Part shown: in pieces, positions 1-11,157 of the stretch
How the letters are laid out: every line of letters begins with the position of its first letter
How positions within the stretch are numbered: position 1 is the first letter of the stretch
DNA from: Aulostomus chinensis
Taxonomy: Eukaryota > Chordata > Actinopteri > Syngnathiformes > Aulostomidae
Direction of reading: 5' to 3'
NCBI GenBank assembly: GCA_037954235.1
Contig: JBBMOA010000020.1
Coordinates: forward strand, 13,736,177-13,800,176
Length of the DNA stretch: 64,000 nt
Position numbers and translations under genes: made by a program
Notes under the pieces: model-generated
Database searches by the model: none
What the model saw: only the letters and a program-made list of their open reading frames with translations
What the model was told of the DNA's origin: nothing

Positions 1-346
1 CCAGCACTTGACCAAAGTTGAGCCTAACTCGTTACAGCCACATTTAGCCAATGCCCAGTGCCTGATCGTGTGCCCGTAAGGGTAGCACCAGAGCCATTGT
101 AAATAAAGATACTGTTGCAAGTTAGACAGGGAAATCCTTTTGTAACTTTCCAGTGGCGTGTTCCAACAGGGGCCCAGATTTGGCCCAAATCTACCTGCTA
201 TCAGGAGAAATTCTGCTATCAATGAAAAACTTAACAGAAACATTTGACTTGGCATTGCTCTGGACATCCAGACATCAGCTGAACAGAACCGCAGCTGAAT
301 AGTGATTGAAATGGGTGGCTGTTCACTAATCTGTCAATTTAAAAAA

Positions 347-376
347 ACAAAACAAAACAACAAATACATATATATA

Positions 377-431
<55 letters not shown>

Positions 432-445
432 TTTTTGTTTTGTTT

Positions 446-504
<59 letters not shown>
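347..504. repeat. AT-rich palindrome with TA tracts
   Basis: An ACAAAAC-rich arm at 347-372 is the reverse complement of the arm at 423-448, with one mismatch seen by eye over about 26 bases. Between them lies a TA/TG tract, and a further TA tract runs 449-504. A cruciform or hairpin is possible. Confidence 0.75.
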
Positions 505-506
<2 letters not shown>

Positions 507-572
507 TGGTTTAAGCAGTATGTGGAATGTTTTTCCTGTTTGTTTGTTTGTTTTTTTTACTACTGACTGCCC

Positions 573-744
573 AACCCTGATGACAAGGGAACCTATTTTC
601 TGTTTATGTTACGTCTTCAGTCTGTATTGAACCCGAATGAGTATAACAGAAAACTTAAACCCTGATGACAAGGGAACCTATTTTCTGTTTATGTTACAAC
701 GTCTTCGTCTGTATTGAACCCGAGTGAGTATAACAGAAAACTTA
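573..744. repeat. Tandem duplication, about 85-bp unit, two copies
   Basis: The copy at 573-657 is repeated at 658-744 almost perfectly. Both start AACCCTGATGACAAGGG and end in AGTATAACAGAAAACTTAA. The second copy has a 2-base insertion and a few substitutions. Direct local duplication within the FOXO3 intron. Confidence 0.9.
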
Positions 745-850
745 ATGAAACTAAAGGTTGATAAATCCCTAAAAAAAATCATAAAAATAGTTGGGCAGTC
801 TCAACATTGTCATTATCCCCTTGGCAGGTTGTTACGGCATGATGTGCTAA

Positions 851-883
<33 letters not shown>

Positions 884-955
884 ATCTGTGTGTGTGTGTG
901 TGTGTGTGTGTCTGTGCACATGTCTGTGTGTGTGTCTGTGCACATGTCTGTGTGT
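851..955. repeat. TG microsatellite, compound
   Basis: Interrupted TG tract with two CTGTGCACATG interruptions. An open frame across it encodes only VC repeats and is not a gene. Confidence 0.95.
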
Positions 956-1093
956 TATTTAGCTCTGGTGGCTGCATAGTAGGAGTTATGAATCAGAGCT
1001 GCTGTCTCAGTGAGCTGTTTTTATTAATGGGCTTTGGGAATACCCCAGAGGAGCTACAGTAGTAAGCATATCCCACTCACACTGCAATGTGCC

Positions 1094-1109
1094 ATATATA
1101 TATATAATA

Positions 1110-1174
<65 letters not shown>

Positions 1175-1198
1175 ATACACACACACACACACACACAG
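1094..1198. repeat. TA tract followed by CA tract
   Basis: Long TA tract with an AATATAATATTATAT interruption, passing directly into CATACA and a CA tract. Confidence 0.95.
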
Positions 1199-2091
1199 AC
1201 CCATGCAGTGCACACATAGAGTAATAACATGACATAACATAGCCATGTTTATTCAATCACACTCACAATGCTGCCTCAGAGGCTTCACAGCAGCCAATTT
1301 CTGACATAAAACATAATAAATGACAGAGCAGTAGATTCCAAGAACAGCTGCAAAGCTATTGATTTGAGCTAATAGATCCATTTCAGATGTTAAAGGGCGA
1401 TAGAGATGTAAGGGAGGTGGCAGGTTAGTGATGGATTTTAAGTCTTAGCTGCAGTACTTCAGATTTAAATGCACAAAAGTGGGGAATCCCTCTTTTGTGC
1501 ATCGTGTGAATGTGTTCCTCATGAGATTGTCTGAGGTTTCTCTTCGTTCAAACTCTGAGCATGAATAAATGATATCATCAATAAATAGATCTAGTCGTGG
1601 GCTACAGACCAGACTTTCTAAAATCTGGAGTGGAGAAGTTATTAAAATGGCTAAGTGGTCAACTCATTTGCCGCTCACCACAGGAGGTGTCTGCCATGCC
1701 TTTCTTTGAATGAGACTTCGCTGCAGTGACATTTCATTTGCGGTGTTATACTGACACACAGGACATCTTGCAATTATAATCCTCTCGGTCTCTTTCTCAC
1801 AATCACAGACTTTCACACCAATTTGTCTTTTTCTTAATCACTGTCTGTGCTCCTTTTATTGCCATCACAAGAGATAGAAATCAGATATTTGAAGGATATG
1901 AGATGTAGCAGGGAATGGATGAAACAAGGTGATGTGACGTGAAGACGAAGAAGAGGGATTAATGAACTGTCAGGTGTTGGCAGGCAGATGTTAGTAGCAG
2001 AAGCAGAAACAGAAGAAGAAACTCACATTCCATTCATTCTGCTTTCATTCATCCTAAATTAACTTCTCTTCTGCCATTATTTACTTCATTG

Positions 2092-2196
2092 TGAGTGTGT
2101 GTGTGTGTGTGTGTGTGCACGTGTGTGCATGTGTGTGTGTGTGTGTGTGCACGTGTGTGCATGCGTGTGTGTGTGTGTGCGTGCACATTTGCATGT
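2092..2196. repeat. TG/CG microsatellite
   Basis: TG repeat broken by GCACGTG and GCATG words. Related CA tracts follow at about 2311-2346 and 2489-2549 in opposite sense. Confidence 0.95.
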
Positions 2197-2504
2197 TTTT
2201 AAAAAATGTTCTGTCTTAAAGCAGCATTACGTCATGCCTCAGGAGATTCTGGCAGAGGACAAACACTGGTCTCCCTGGTATCACTTCTCATCTTACCTCA
2301 TTGCACAGGACACACACACACACACACACGCACACACACACGCACGGACACATTCATACACTTAGGAAACAGTTATTCACAGACACACCATTCATGATTA
2401 AATGCAACTGTTTATGTGGTCACAAAAAACCCTCCCAATTTTGCAGAAACTACTCTTGCATTTGCAGTTCCAAAACTGGGTAAACAAACACATGCACGCA
2501 CACG

Positions 2505-2551
<47 letters not shown>

Positions 2552-3199
2552 CGCTCTTATACACAAATTCATGTCAGATCATAGGTTCAATGTGGCCCCA
2601 GAGATAAAAGTTTTCAGACCCTGCCCACATCGCATTCAGAAATGTAATTTAAGCCGTTCTGTCTCCTTGATTGAACCGCCTTTGACTAGAATAACAATCC
2701 AGACCAAACTGTCAATAAACTGTTGCCCAGGAAAAATGACAACGGCTTTATGGAAAACAATATTGCCATTCCCGCAAAAACTCAAACATTTTTGGCCTTT
2801 GCCGGGTTAGAATCCCAGGAATCTGCTCTGTTTTCAGGAATAAAAATATACATAGGAGGAAAACAGCAAAGGAAAAAATGTGTGCATGATGTGGATGGCA
2901 GTCGGCTTGTTTATATGAGAGGATATAGCATAGCTCTAGAATCCCTCAGGGCCCGTAAGAGTTATGTGTTTGTGAAAAAAAAACAGAGACCGAGGAAGAA
3001 GGAGGGGGAGAAGGAGGCAAAATAATGATATTCACGAGGGGCACAAGAAGAGGAACTGAAAGAAAGAGTAACATACCAAAAAAGAAACTATATGCTACTC
3101 ATCATTTCTCTCCTGTCATACCACTTCTTTGTCATTTTAAACATCTGGCATGTCAAAAATCACGTGATTATTGTCTCATCTGACATTTAAGAAGTGAGG

Positions 3200-3211
3200 A
3201 TGCATGCGTGC

Positions 3212-3244
<33 letters not shown>

Positions 3245-3247
3245 TGT
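3200..3247. repeat. Alternating purine-pyrimidine tract (CG then TG)
   Basis: GCATGCGTGCGTGCG is followed by a pure CG run and then TG repeats. Alternating CG/TG sequence of this type can adopt Z-DNA; this is inferred from composition only. Confidence 0.9.
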
Positions 3248-4023
3248 TTCTCAGCATGTGTGTATCGTCATTATTATGTCATTTAAGAACCATGAAATCA
3301 TATCTTCCTAAGTACCCAGATGGCTGAAAATCTGTGCGCAATTGTGCAAAGGGGAGTTATCCAGATGGACTTAAGAATGGGTGTAATTGGGGAGTTGGAA
3401 TTTTTGAGCTTATATACAACCATAAATCCAGAATCACACAATCCGGTAATTAACCTGAACTAATGGATTTGTGAAAACGAGCAGCGACTGAATTCAAGTG
3501 ACATCTTTCATGTAAACAGGTTTTTATGTGAAAACTGGGATTATAAAGCCCAAGTGACAAACAATAAACCCAGAGCTGTAATGAAAAGTAGATCAAATGT
3601 ACTAGAGAAGGTTTGGCCCTGTGTAAAAAGGAAATAGTGTATTCTAGATCAAAAAGCCCAATTTGCTTGTGTTCATATGCAGATATCTGTTGAGTTATCA
3701 GTTTGAGACTAAAAATGTGAGCGCAGTTGTTATGCAAAGGGTTGAAAATATGAAAGCATTTATATATTTTTTTCTCCAAGTATTACTGGTAACAAAGCCA
3801 GCAGTGAGGCAACAAGCGATTCAACAGGGAGGGTTGTATTGTGCTTTTGGCCTGAACATACAGTACATCTCTGTGTTGTGAATAAAACTCTTGATCATTA
3901 GCAGAGGCTGTCATGTGCGCTAGTTCCCCCCACAATGAGCCTCTTGGGCCTCAACAAGGAAAAGGAGCTCAGCATTGATCAATACACGCCAGCCAAGACT
4001 TCTACACACACTCACTCGTGCGT

Positions 4024-4059
<36 letters not shown>

Positions 4060-4536
4060 GCATGCTCTAGCGTACATGATCTGACACAGTGTATGGTCCT
4101 TATGCAACACAGGGCCTCTTTGTATGTGTCATTCATAATCGAGGAGAGGCTTGATTATTGCTTGCTGTCTCCCCCTTTTTCTCTTTTATACTCTCAACAC
4201 AAAAGCCACAGCGGAGACAATGCAGACATCAGCTCTAACTGCTGCACATTTGTGTTCCTGTCTATCTATAGTAGATGAATAATTGAAACACTGGGTTTTT
4301 TTGCTTTGTTGTTGTGTCTAATCGCCAAAAGCAACTGTTTACATCGGGTGGTTTATGGTTCAGTTTTGTTGGACTTAATGAGAGGTATTCATTGACTGTC
4401 GTATTGGCAAAATGAAAGAAGACCACAAAACATCAATATTAATGACAGTCATTGTGTAATTATTGTTTCTAAAGGATTTTTGCACACATTGCTAAACACA
4501 GTCTCTCTCTATCTCTCCCTCCCCTTTGTGTTGCAG

Positions 4537-5985
4537 AATTCTATCCGGCACAATCTTTCCCTCCACAGTCGCTTTATCCGTGTCCAGAATGAGGGAACAG
4601 GGAAGAGTTCCTGGTGGATGATCAACCCAGAAGGGGGGAAGGGTGGTAAAGCTCCTCGCCGCCGTGCAGTCTCCATGGACAACAGCAACAAGTATACTAA
4701 GTCTGCCCGTGGTCGTGCTGCCAAGAAGAAGGCTGCCCTGCAAGCTGCAGCAGCTGCAGCTGGCGAGGGCAATGGTGACAGTCCTTCAGGTCTTTCCAAG
4801 TGGCCTGGAAGTCCAACATCACGCAGCAGCGAGGAGCTAGACGCCTGGACAGACTTCCGTTCCCGCACCAATTCCAACGCCAGTACACTTAGCGGCCGCC
4901 TCTCACCCATCCTGGCCAACCCAGAACTAGACGAGGTGCCTGATGATGAGCCCCCACTCTCACCTATGCTCTACTCAAGTCCAGGCAGAGCGTTGTCTCC
5001 TGGCAACGCTACAAATGCAGCTAATGGGAAGGCCGTGCCAACTGAGCTGCCACGTTTGGCAGACTTGGCCGGCACCATGAACCTGAATGATGGACTCACA
5101 GATGACCTGATGGATGTGCTGGATAACATCAACCTGGTGGCAACAACTTCAGGACAAACCCCAGCAAATGGTTCCTCAGGGTTCAGTTTTGTGTCCAAAC
5201 CCAATGGGTTAGTATCACCTTCCTCCACCTCCACGCCCTCCTCCAACTCTTCTTCTACTGGTGGAGGAAACAGCTACAGCAACTCCATCTTCGGCCCCCA
5301 CACTACGGGTTCCACTCTGCGTCCGTCCCCTATGCAGACCATCCAGGAGAATAAGCAGACCTCCTTCTCCAGCATCAGCATGTCCCGCTTTGGTAGCCAG
5401 ACTTTACAAGACCTGCTCAACTCTGACAGTCACAGCCACAGCGATGTCATGATGACCCAGTCTGACCCATTAATGTCGCAGGCCAGCGCAGCTGCTGTCA
5501 TTTTCCAGAACTCCCGCCGTGGCCTCATGCTCCGTAACGATCCTGTAATGACCTTTGGAACAACTGGAGGACTTCAGGGTAGTCAAGGGGAGATGCTTCA
5601 AAGTAACAACCACAATCACAGCGCCCTGAGGTCCTTGAACAGAGGCCTGAATTTAGCTAATGAGGTTAATGCTCTGGCTAACGTTAAGCAGCAACTCCTG
5701 TCCCCCTTGGGAGGAAACGGCTCCTCTTCCATGCAGATTGACACCTCAATCTTCCTGAATGGAGCCGTTAGCAGCGGTGGGGGGATCTGCCAGGATCGGT
5801 TCCCCACCGATCTGGACCTGGACATGTTTAACGGCAGTCTAGAGTGTGACATGGACTCCATCATTAGGAATGAGCTAATGGACGCAGACGGCCTGGACAT
5901 TAACTTTGACTCTCTGGTTAACATGAACGGAGTTGGTAACTTCACAAGCACCAAGCAGGCTTCTCCGAGCTGGGTACCTGGCTGA
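4537..5985 (+). CDS. foxo3: Forkhead box O3 transcription factor, main coding exon (partial gene, C-terminal 482 codons)
   Basis: Transcription factor acting in the nucleus downstream of PI3K-AKT. The exon opens in phase 0 after TTGCAG with NSIRHNLSLHSRF, the recognition helix of the forkhead domain, continuing to wing 2 (GKSSWW). Exon residues 41-46 are RRRAVS, an AKT site; a basic NLS (RGRAAKKK) follows, then RSRTNS, the third AKT site region. A leucine-rich export signal lies in MNLNDGLTDDLMDVLDNI, then SPMQTIQENK, and an acidic C-terminal activation region (DLDLDMFNGSLECDMDSII) before the terminal WVPG. These blocks match FOXO3 rather than FOXO1/4/6. An Ala-rich insert follows the NLS. 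The frame remains open upstream of 4537 to an ATG at 4480, but that is intron. Teleosts often carry foxo3a and foxo3b; which one this is cannot be decided here. The stop is at 5983-5985. Confidence 0.96.
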   Translation, partial: NSIRHNLSLHSRFIRVQNEGTGKSSWWMINPEGGKGGKAPRRRAVSMDNSNKYTKSARGRAAKKKAALQAAAAAAGEGNGDSPSGLSKWPGSPTSRSSEELDAWTDFRSRTNSNASTLSGRLSPILANPELDEVPDDEPPLSPMLYSSPGRALSPGNATNAANGKAVPTELPRLADLAGTMNLNDGLTDDLMDVLDNINLVATTSGQTPANGSSGFSFVSKPNGLVSPSSTSTPSSNSSSTGGGNSYSNSIFGPHTTGSTLRPSPMQTIQENKQTSFSSISMSRFGSQTLQDLLNSDSHSHSDVMMTQSDPLMSQASAAAVIFQNSRRGLMLRNDPVMTFGTTGGLQGSQGEMLQSNNHNHSALRSLNRGLNLANEVNALANVKQQLLSPLGGNGSSSMQIDTSIFLNGAVSSGGGICQDRFPTDLDLDMFNGSLECDMDSIIRNELMDADGLDINFDSLVNMNGVGNFTSTKQASPSWVPG

Positions 5986-6014
5986 GGGGCTGCGGCCGGG
6001 AAGGAGCAGAGCAG
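5986..6014 (+). other. foxo3: FOXO3 3'UTR start and splice donor
   Basis: After the TGA the exon continues to AGCAGAGCAG followed by GTATAT at 6015. Vertebrate FOXO genes have an intron just after the stop codon, so this is taken as the donor of a 3'UTR intron (6015-6981). Confidence 0.7.
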
Positions 6015-7467
6015 GTATATCAAGGGTATCAATTATCACACATTAGAAAAAACATCAGGGTTTTTAGAAATGAAATGCTTTCTTAGTGAACACAACAATC
6101 ATACATAATCACAACAATCAAAGAAATCAACTTAAACATAAGGGTACGACACCAATTACAACAACTGTATCAACTCCACTCACAGCCACCATTATAAAAA
6201 TATACATATAGATGCATGCATGCATGACAGATCCTTTATTAAACTGTAATACAAAAACATATGAATGTGATAACAATGTCAACATTTCAAAATATGCAGA
6301 AATCAGATGTAAATTATAATATTACAACTAATAACACCTCAGTGTCACAAATTTTAGTTATTGTCAGGCTTAATGCTTAGTTATATACAAGACAGCTTTA
6401 ATAACTATTGCTTAAGCATAATTTACCATTTTTTAATGCTCTTTGTTACCTTTATTTTAAAGTGGGGAGCAGCTATCGCTTAAGTAACACTAACCCTAAC
6501 TGAGAATGCACGATACTGGATTTTTTAGCAGACAGCTGACATTTACAGCTGTCAATATTATCCATACAGAAGAAGTTTATATGGTGTTTCCATGCTGAAA
6601 AACAAATGTAAATATTAGGAATGTTAAAAGGCATTTGGAAAAGCCCATAAAATGTGTATTTTCAGCATTGCTCCCACGTGCTAAATGACAAATGATGAGG
6701 ACGAATGAGGCGAAAAAACTGGGCAGAAATAAACAGCCATCAGACCGATATCTGCTGATATTATCGTACATCCCTAACCCCCTGTCTTCACCCCAACCTC
6801 CCCCAGTGTTTCCATCCATCTATGCTGTGACATGTAAAGTTAACAGGAACGTTATTGATAAATGATTACTTGAGACATTAGTTAACGGTTAACTAACAGT
6901 GAACTAGGCATTAACTTACTGTTATTAATGTGCCCTTCCTGTCAATATGCGTTGTAATAATCTGTTCTTTGTTTTTCTCAGGTCTGAACTGTGCAAGAGT
7001 AAAAATCAGACACACAACATCCTTTTTTGCCAAACCTGCCATCAGCACAAATACGAACCCTGTGTTTACAGACAAAGAGTTTCTCAAGAGCTTTACCTTT
7101 GCTCCCACACTGGTGGACCGTGAACGATCTCCTCAAAGCCTCCTCTGAAACCACATCGTCAAGCAATCACAACAAAGTCCCAAATATGCAATGCTCCTTT
7201 GACACTCAGTTGATATCAAAGAGACACTGCTTATCAGACGGAGGAACACAAAGACTTAATATCGAGAATCGCGGTGCAGTTGTTCTTGTTGAAGTGTAAA
7301 AGGAGTGATGTACATGTAAATCTGATCCAGTGGTTTCCTAAGATGTCGGAAAACCCTCTCGTTGTCTTTTAGTGATTTTAAATGTTCAGTGTTTCTGTTA
7401 TATCCTGTTTCTGCATCATACAGGTCTGTATAAAAAGAAATTGGCATTTATAACATGAAAAGATCTT

Positions 7468-7468
<1 letters not shown>

Positions 7469-7501
<33 letters not shown>

Positions 7502-7520
7502 GCACACACAAACACACACT
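7469..7520. repeat. CA microsatellite
   Basis: CA repeat with GCACGC interruption, inside the presumed FOXO3 3'UTR. Confidence 0.95.
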
Positions 7521-8734
7521 TAACAGACATCTTTGCCCCAGTTTGTAAGATTTCAGAATGCCATGCACTTACAGTTACGTTCTTATAAAATTGCTTGAAT
7601 TTAAATGAACTGCAGCATATTGAGGGTTATATTACAATTAGCTAAAATACTACAAAATTACTTTTACCTTTTGTGTATGTCTAACTGAAAAAAAAATGAA
7701 AAAGACTAAAGGAAGAAAATCTTTTGTTGTGCTTATTTGTACAGTGCAGGACAAATGGAACGTTCAAGAAGGTGTTGTGTTCTTTTTAGCTTTTGGTGAG
7801 GTTGTTTATAAAAGCGTATGATGTAGCGAAAAATGAATACCTGTGTTCTAAAGGTTGTGAACATTTCCACACCATGACAGGTGCTATGTAAACAGTGTTG
7901 TCCCAAGAGCAAGGCGTACATTCTTTGTTTTAATTTTTTTTTTTTTTAGGTTTTTTTTATTTTACCCTTTGACCTGCAAAAAGCCCAAAGCTGCAGCCAC
8001 TTGTAGCACGGCGACCCTGCAGAGACGACAGGGCAGAGCAGGGTTCTAGGCTCATTCCTCTAGAAGCCATTTTATTTCTCAATAAAAAAAACAATAAGCT
8101 ATCTCTGTATATTGCCAAAATTACTTGAAACAAACAGTAGGATATGCTGGCAGCCAAATTACAGCACGCATATGCACACATACACACACACGTAGATAGA
8201 TAATAATGAATACCAGGGATCTGTGTTAAGCTCTGCTGTGTTCTCGTAAGGAGCTTGTGGGGCTTGTTATGCATTTATAAAAATCACTCAGGGGGGAAAA
8301 GGGAGGCTTCCCGTTTTATTAGTCACATTCTAATGGTATTTAAAATAAAACACACTAAAAAACATTTCCTGATTTAAAAACAGAAATGCTTTGTGTTTGC
8401 GAACTTGTAACCTGTGAACTTTTGGCCGCCAGGATAAAGAGGAGGGAAGATGACTTAAGACTTCGCGCAGTCTGTTGGGCTTTTTTTGTTTTGTTTTGTT
8501 TTGCTGTCATTACTTTCCGTGTTGAACCAGTGACTCATCCCTCATGCACACACCTGGTGCTCCTGCAGGTGATTTCCTCTCCTGAGTACGTGTTAACATG
8601 TTTGTTTCTGTTGAAATCAATCTCACAAGGATGTATAATCCGTCACTATCCCTCATGTTGTATACAGCACATGTATGCTCGTATGTATTTATGCATTATG
8701 AGTCGTGTAAAATGCATATATATACTCGCTGTAT

Positions 8735-8754
8735 GTCATATATATATATATATA

Positions 8755-8803
<49 letters not shown>
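8735..8803. repeat. TA/TG microsatellite
   Basis: TA tract, short TG run, second TA tract, then CACACA. Confidence 0.95.
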
Positions 8804-8804
<1 letters not shown>

Positions 8805-9073
8805 CATGTAGTACTTGACCCTTTGTGATACCTCGGAAGGTAAAGTTGAAGAAATAATGAACAACGTCAGGTAGGAGGGAACACAGTTACCAGCACATTT
8901 ATTCATTTATTGTTCAGATTATAAATTGGTGGATCGCACCATTTGTCGTAGCATCTGGAGTCCCTGGTACCCCCCACCCCCTGTCTGGGGTAGCAACATG
9001 AAGGGTTTGCCCCTGCTGTGTATAATAGTGTACAGATGTGCGTGCGTGCGTGTGTGTGTGCGTGATGTCATAT

Positions 9074-9193
<120 letters not shown>

Positions 9194-9282
9194 GCCAAGT
9201 CAGAGGAGAGAGTGTGCATGGTAATGCTACAATTATCTACAGTGCTATCTGAGGTTTAGTGCATGACCAAGCTGTAACCCTT

Positions 9283-9770
9283 TCACCCTTCCAATGGTGC
9301 CGTCCTTCAGCAGAAATTGTAATACAGAGAGGTTACCATGCCAACAAATCTGGCTCTTTGGTGCTGCAGTCGGTGAGCATGTGTGGACCTGGGTTCAAGG
9401 CCAGGGTGGGATGACAGCCCTTTGACACATAAGGTGTCAGAAGTGGGATGACTTACCATGAGGTCATCTGAGGTGTGCCCAGTGTGTGAGTTGTATGAAG
9501 AAACCCCAGGTTAGGTTGACCCTCATGTGAGGGATCCCAGAGATGGGTGAAATAATAGTGTGTGGGGCACCCAGGGCTTGGATGTAGGAGGTGTACGGGC
9601 ACGCTTCCTGAAGGCAGGGGCAGTGTGATAGATGGCCATCACCACCTATATGCACTCTGGTTGCCATGCCAACATGCCTGGTTCTTTGGTGTTCCTGTCA
9701 GTGAGCATGTTTGGTATCCTTTAGACCCAGGTTCAAGACCAGGGTGGGATGATTACCCTCTGCCTTTGTT
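9283..9770. repeat. Two diverged copies of a B-box-containing repeat
   Basis: Sequence around 9337-9420 (CCATGCCAACAAATCTGGC, TTTGGTG, GTGAGCATGT, GGTTCAAGGCCAGGGTGGGATGA) recurs at about 9663-9755 with substitutions. GGTTCAAGNCC resembles the pol III B box of tRNA-derived SINEs. Family not recognised. Confidence 0.5.
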
Positions 9771-10832
9771 ACACTGTGTCTTGAGTACTCAAACATCTTT
9801 TTTTAATCAAGTAAAATCAGGGCTTACAAAGCAGCACTTGCACCATCCTCCCACATTAAGGGGAATATAACCATTACAAGTGTGTGTACATCGACACAGG
9901 AAGATAGAAAGGCTTCTTCCTGATGGTCGTGCGCAGCTCCACACTTGATTTATTTCCAAGTGGAGTAGGTTTACGTCCCGGTGCTCTCAGTGAACGGACG
10001 GTCACAACTTTGCTTGAAGCGTATCTGACAACTATCCTGACCCGAACAGCTAAGCATTTCATTGAATCTACACTGACTGTTGTAAATATCAGAAACACTT
10101 CTATGAGGAAGACTGACAACCCAGGGAACACTCCACCCCCCTTTTTAAAAACTGCAAAAGGGATCGTAGTTACAGGAAGGTGTTCCTAAATTTTGCACTT
10201 TTAGTGTAAAACGTAGTGGCTATTCAGGAAGAAAATTTACACTTAGTCATAGTGGAGAATGCCTTCCACACAACCACTCACTGCAAGGGCCACAGGGATA
10301 AGTTATTTTTTTATAAGCCAACACGCAACCGTGATCACCGTGGATTCCCTCGACCAAAAGCCAATGAGATTTTTACGTTGGATTTTTTTTTTTTTTTTGA
10401 TTAATAAATTCTGTGGCAAACACATTCAAGAAACTTGACAAGCTGATCTTCAGAAATGATCACATCTAAATGCTATCGATGGAGGTAACAAGCTAACGTT
10501 ACTACACCACCATGACTTCAATGTCACCACCAGTGTGCTGTTCAGCCACATGTTAGCAACTGCCTTTTATAAGACACATAACACTTCAAAAAGTGGTATT
10601 GACTGACAAATCCTATGCCATAAACTAAGACATTAAAACATCGTAGTTTGTGTGAACCACATGCATTTAACACATGCACCAAAAAAAAAATAAAAAATTA
10701 AAACACAAAAAAAACAACCTTGGACTTGGAGTCGAGGGAACTGGAAGTTCAACAACGTTAGTTTATTTACAAGTTTTTGATTCATTCCTGTGCCACTCTA
10801 TTCAGGCACAGATTACTTCTTCCTGAGCCCAA

Positions 10833-10863
<31 letters not shown>

Positions 10864-10876
10864 TCACGCCCACACA

Positions 10877-10918
<42 letters not shown>
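10833..10918. repeat. CA microsatellite
   Basis: Long CA tract interrupted by CTCACGCCC and CTCA. Confidence 0.95.
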
Positions 10919-10919
<1 letters not shown>

Positions 10920-11151
10920 TTGCAGCTATGAAAAGCAAAAAACAAACAAACATGAGAGATATACCACTAGAGACCTTAATCACCTCTTGGACGTTTCCTT
11001 TCATTATCTTCTCTTGAGCCCTTCCATTCAACCTCTGAACTTTGCCCTTTATTAATCTTGTTTCTTCTCGACTTGATGTTTAGTGGGTATTTTTCCTGTG
11101 TATTCCATTTTGAATTGTAATCTAGTTTGTATAAGAAATGGTGCGCATGTA

Positions 11152-11157
11152 AATAAA
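11152..11157 (+). terminator. foxo3: Candidate distal poly(A) signal of FOXO3
   Basis: AATAAA in the context GCATGTAAATAAAGCTTGG. The strongest canonical signal near the end of the long noncoding region after FOXO3. Confidence 0.45.

Larger units (their letters stand above)
1..4536 (+). other. foxo3: FOXO3 intron (3' part of the large intron before the main coding exon)
   Basis: No coding exon was recognised. The stretch ends in a pyrimidine-rich tract and TTGCAG acceptor at 4531-4536, directly before the forkhead exon. In vertebrate FOXO genes a large intron interrupts the forkhead domain at this point, so this is inferred to be that intron; exon 1 is outside the window. It holds an AT-rich palindrome (347-448), an 85-bp tandem duplication (573-744) and many CA/TG/TA microsatellites. 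Open frames here are repeat translations (poly-YI, poly-HT, poly-VC). Confidence 0.8.

Noticed and set aside
302..1219. Open frames encoding YIYIYI, VCVCVC and HTHTHT
   Set aside because: Translations of TA, TG and CA microsatellites; the same applies to such frames at 2099-2607, 8598-9192, 10777-11055, 15379-15639, 19561-20096, 48449-48637 and 63064-63419.
4480..4536. ATG at 4480 as the FOXO3 start
   Set aside because: The protein similarity begins exactly at 4537 after a TTGCAG acceptor, in the middle of the forkhead domain; the upstream codons are intron.
4492..5452. Overlapping frames on both strands across the FOXO3 exon
   Set aside because: Shadows of the FOXO3 frame, without family resemblance.
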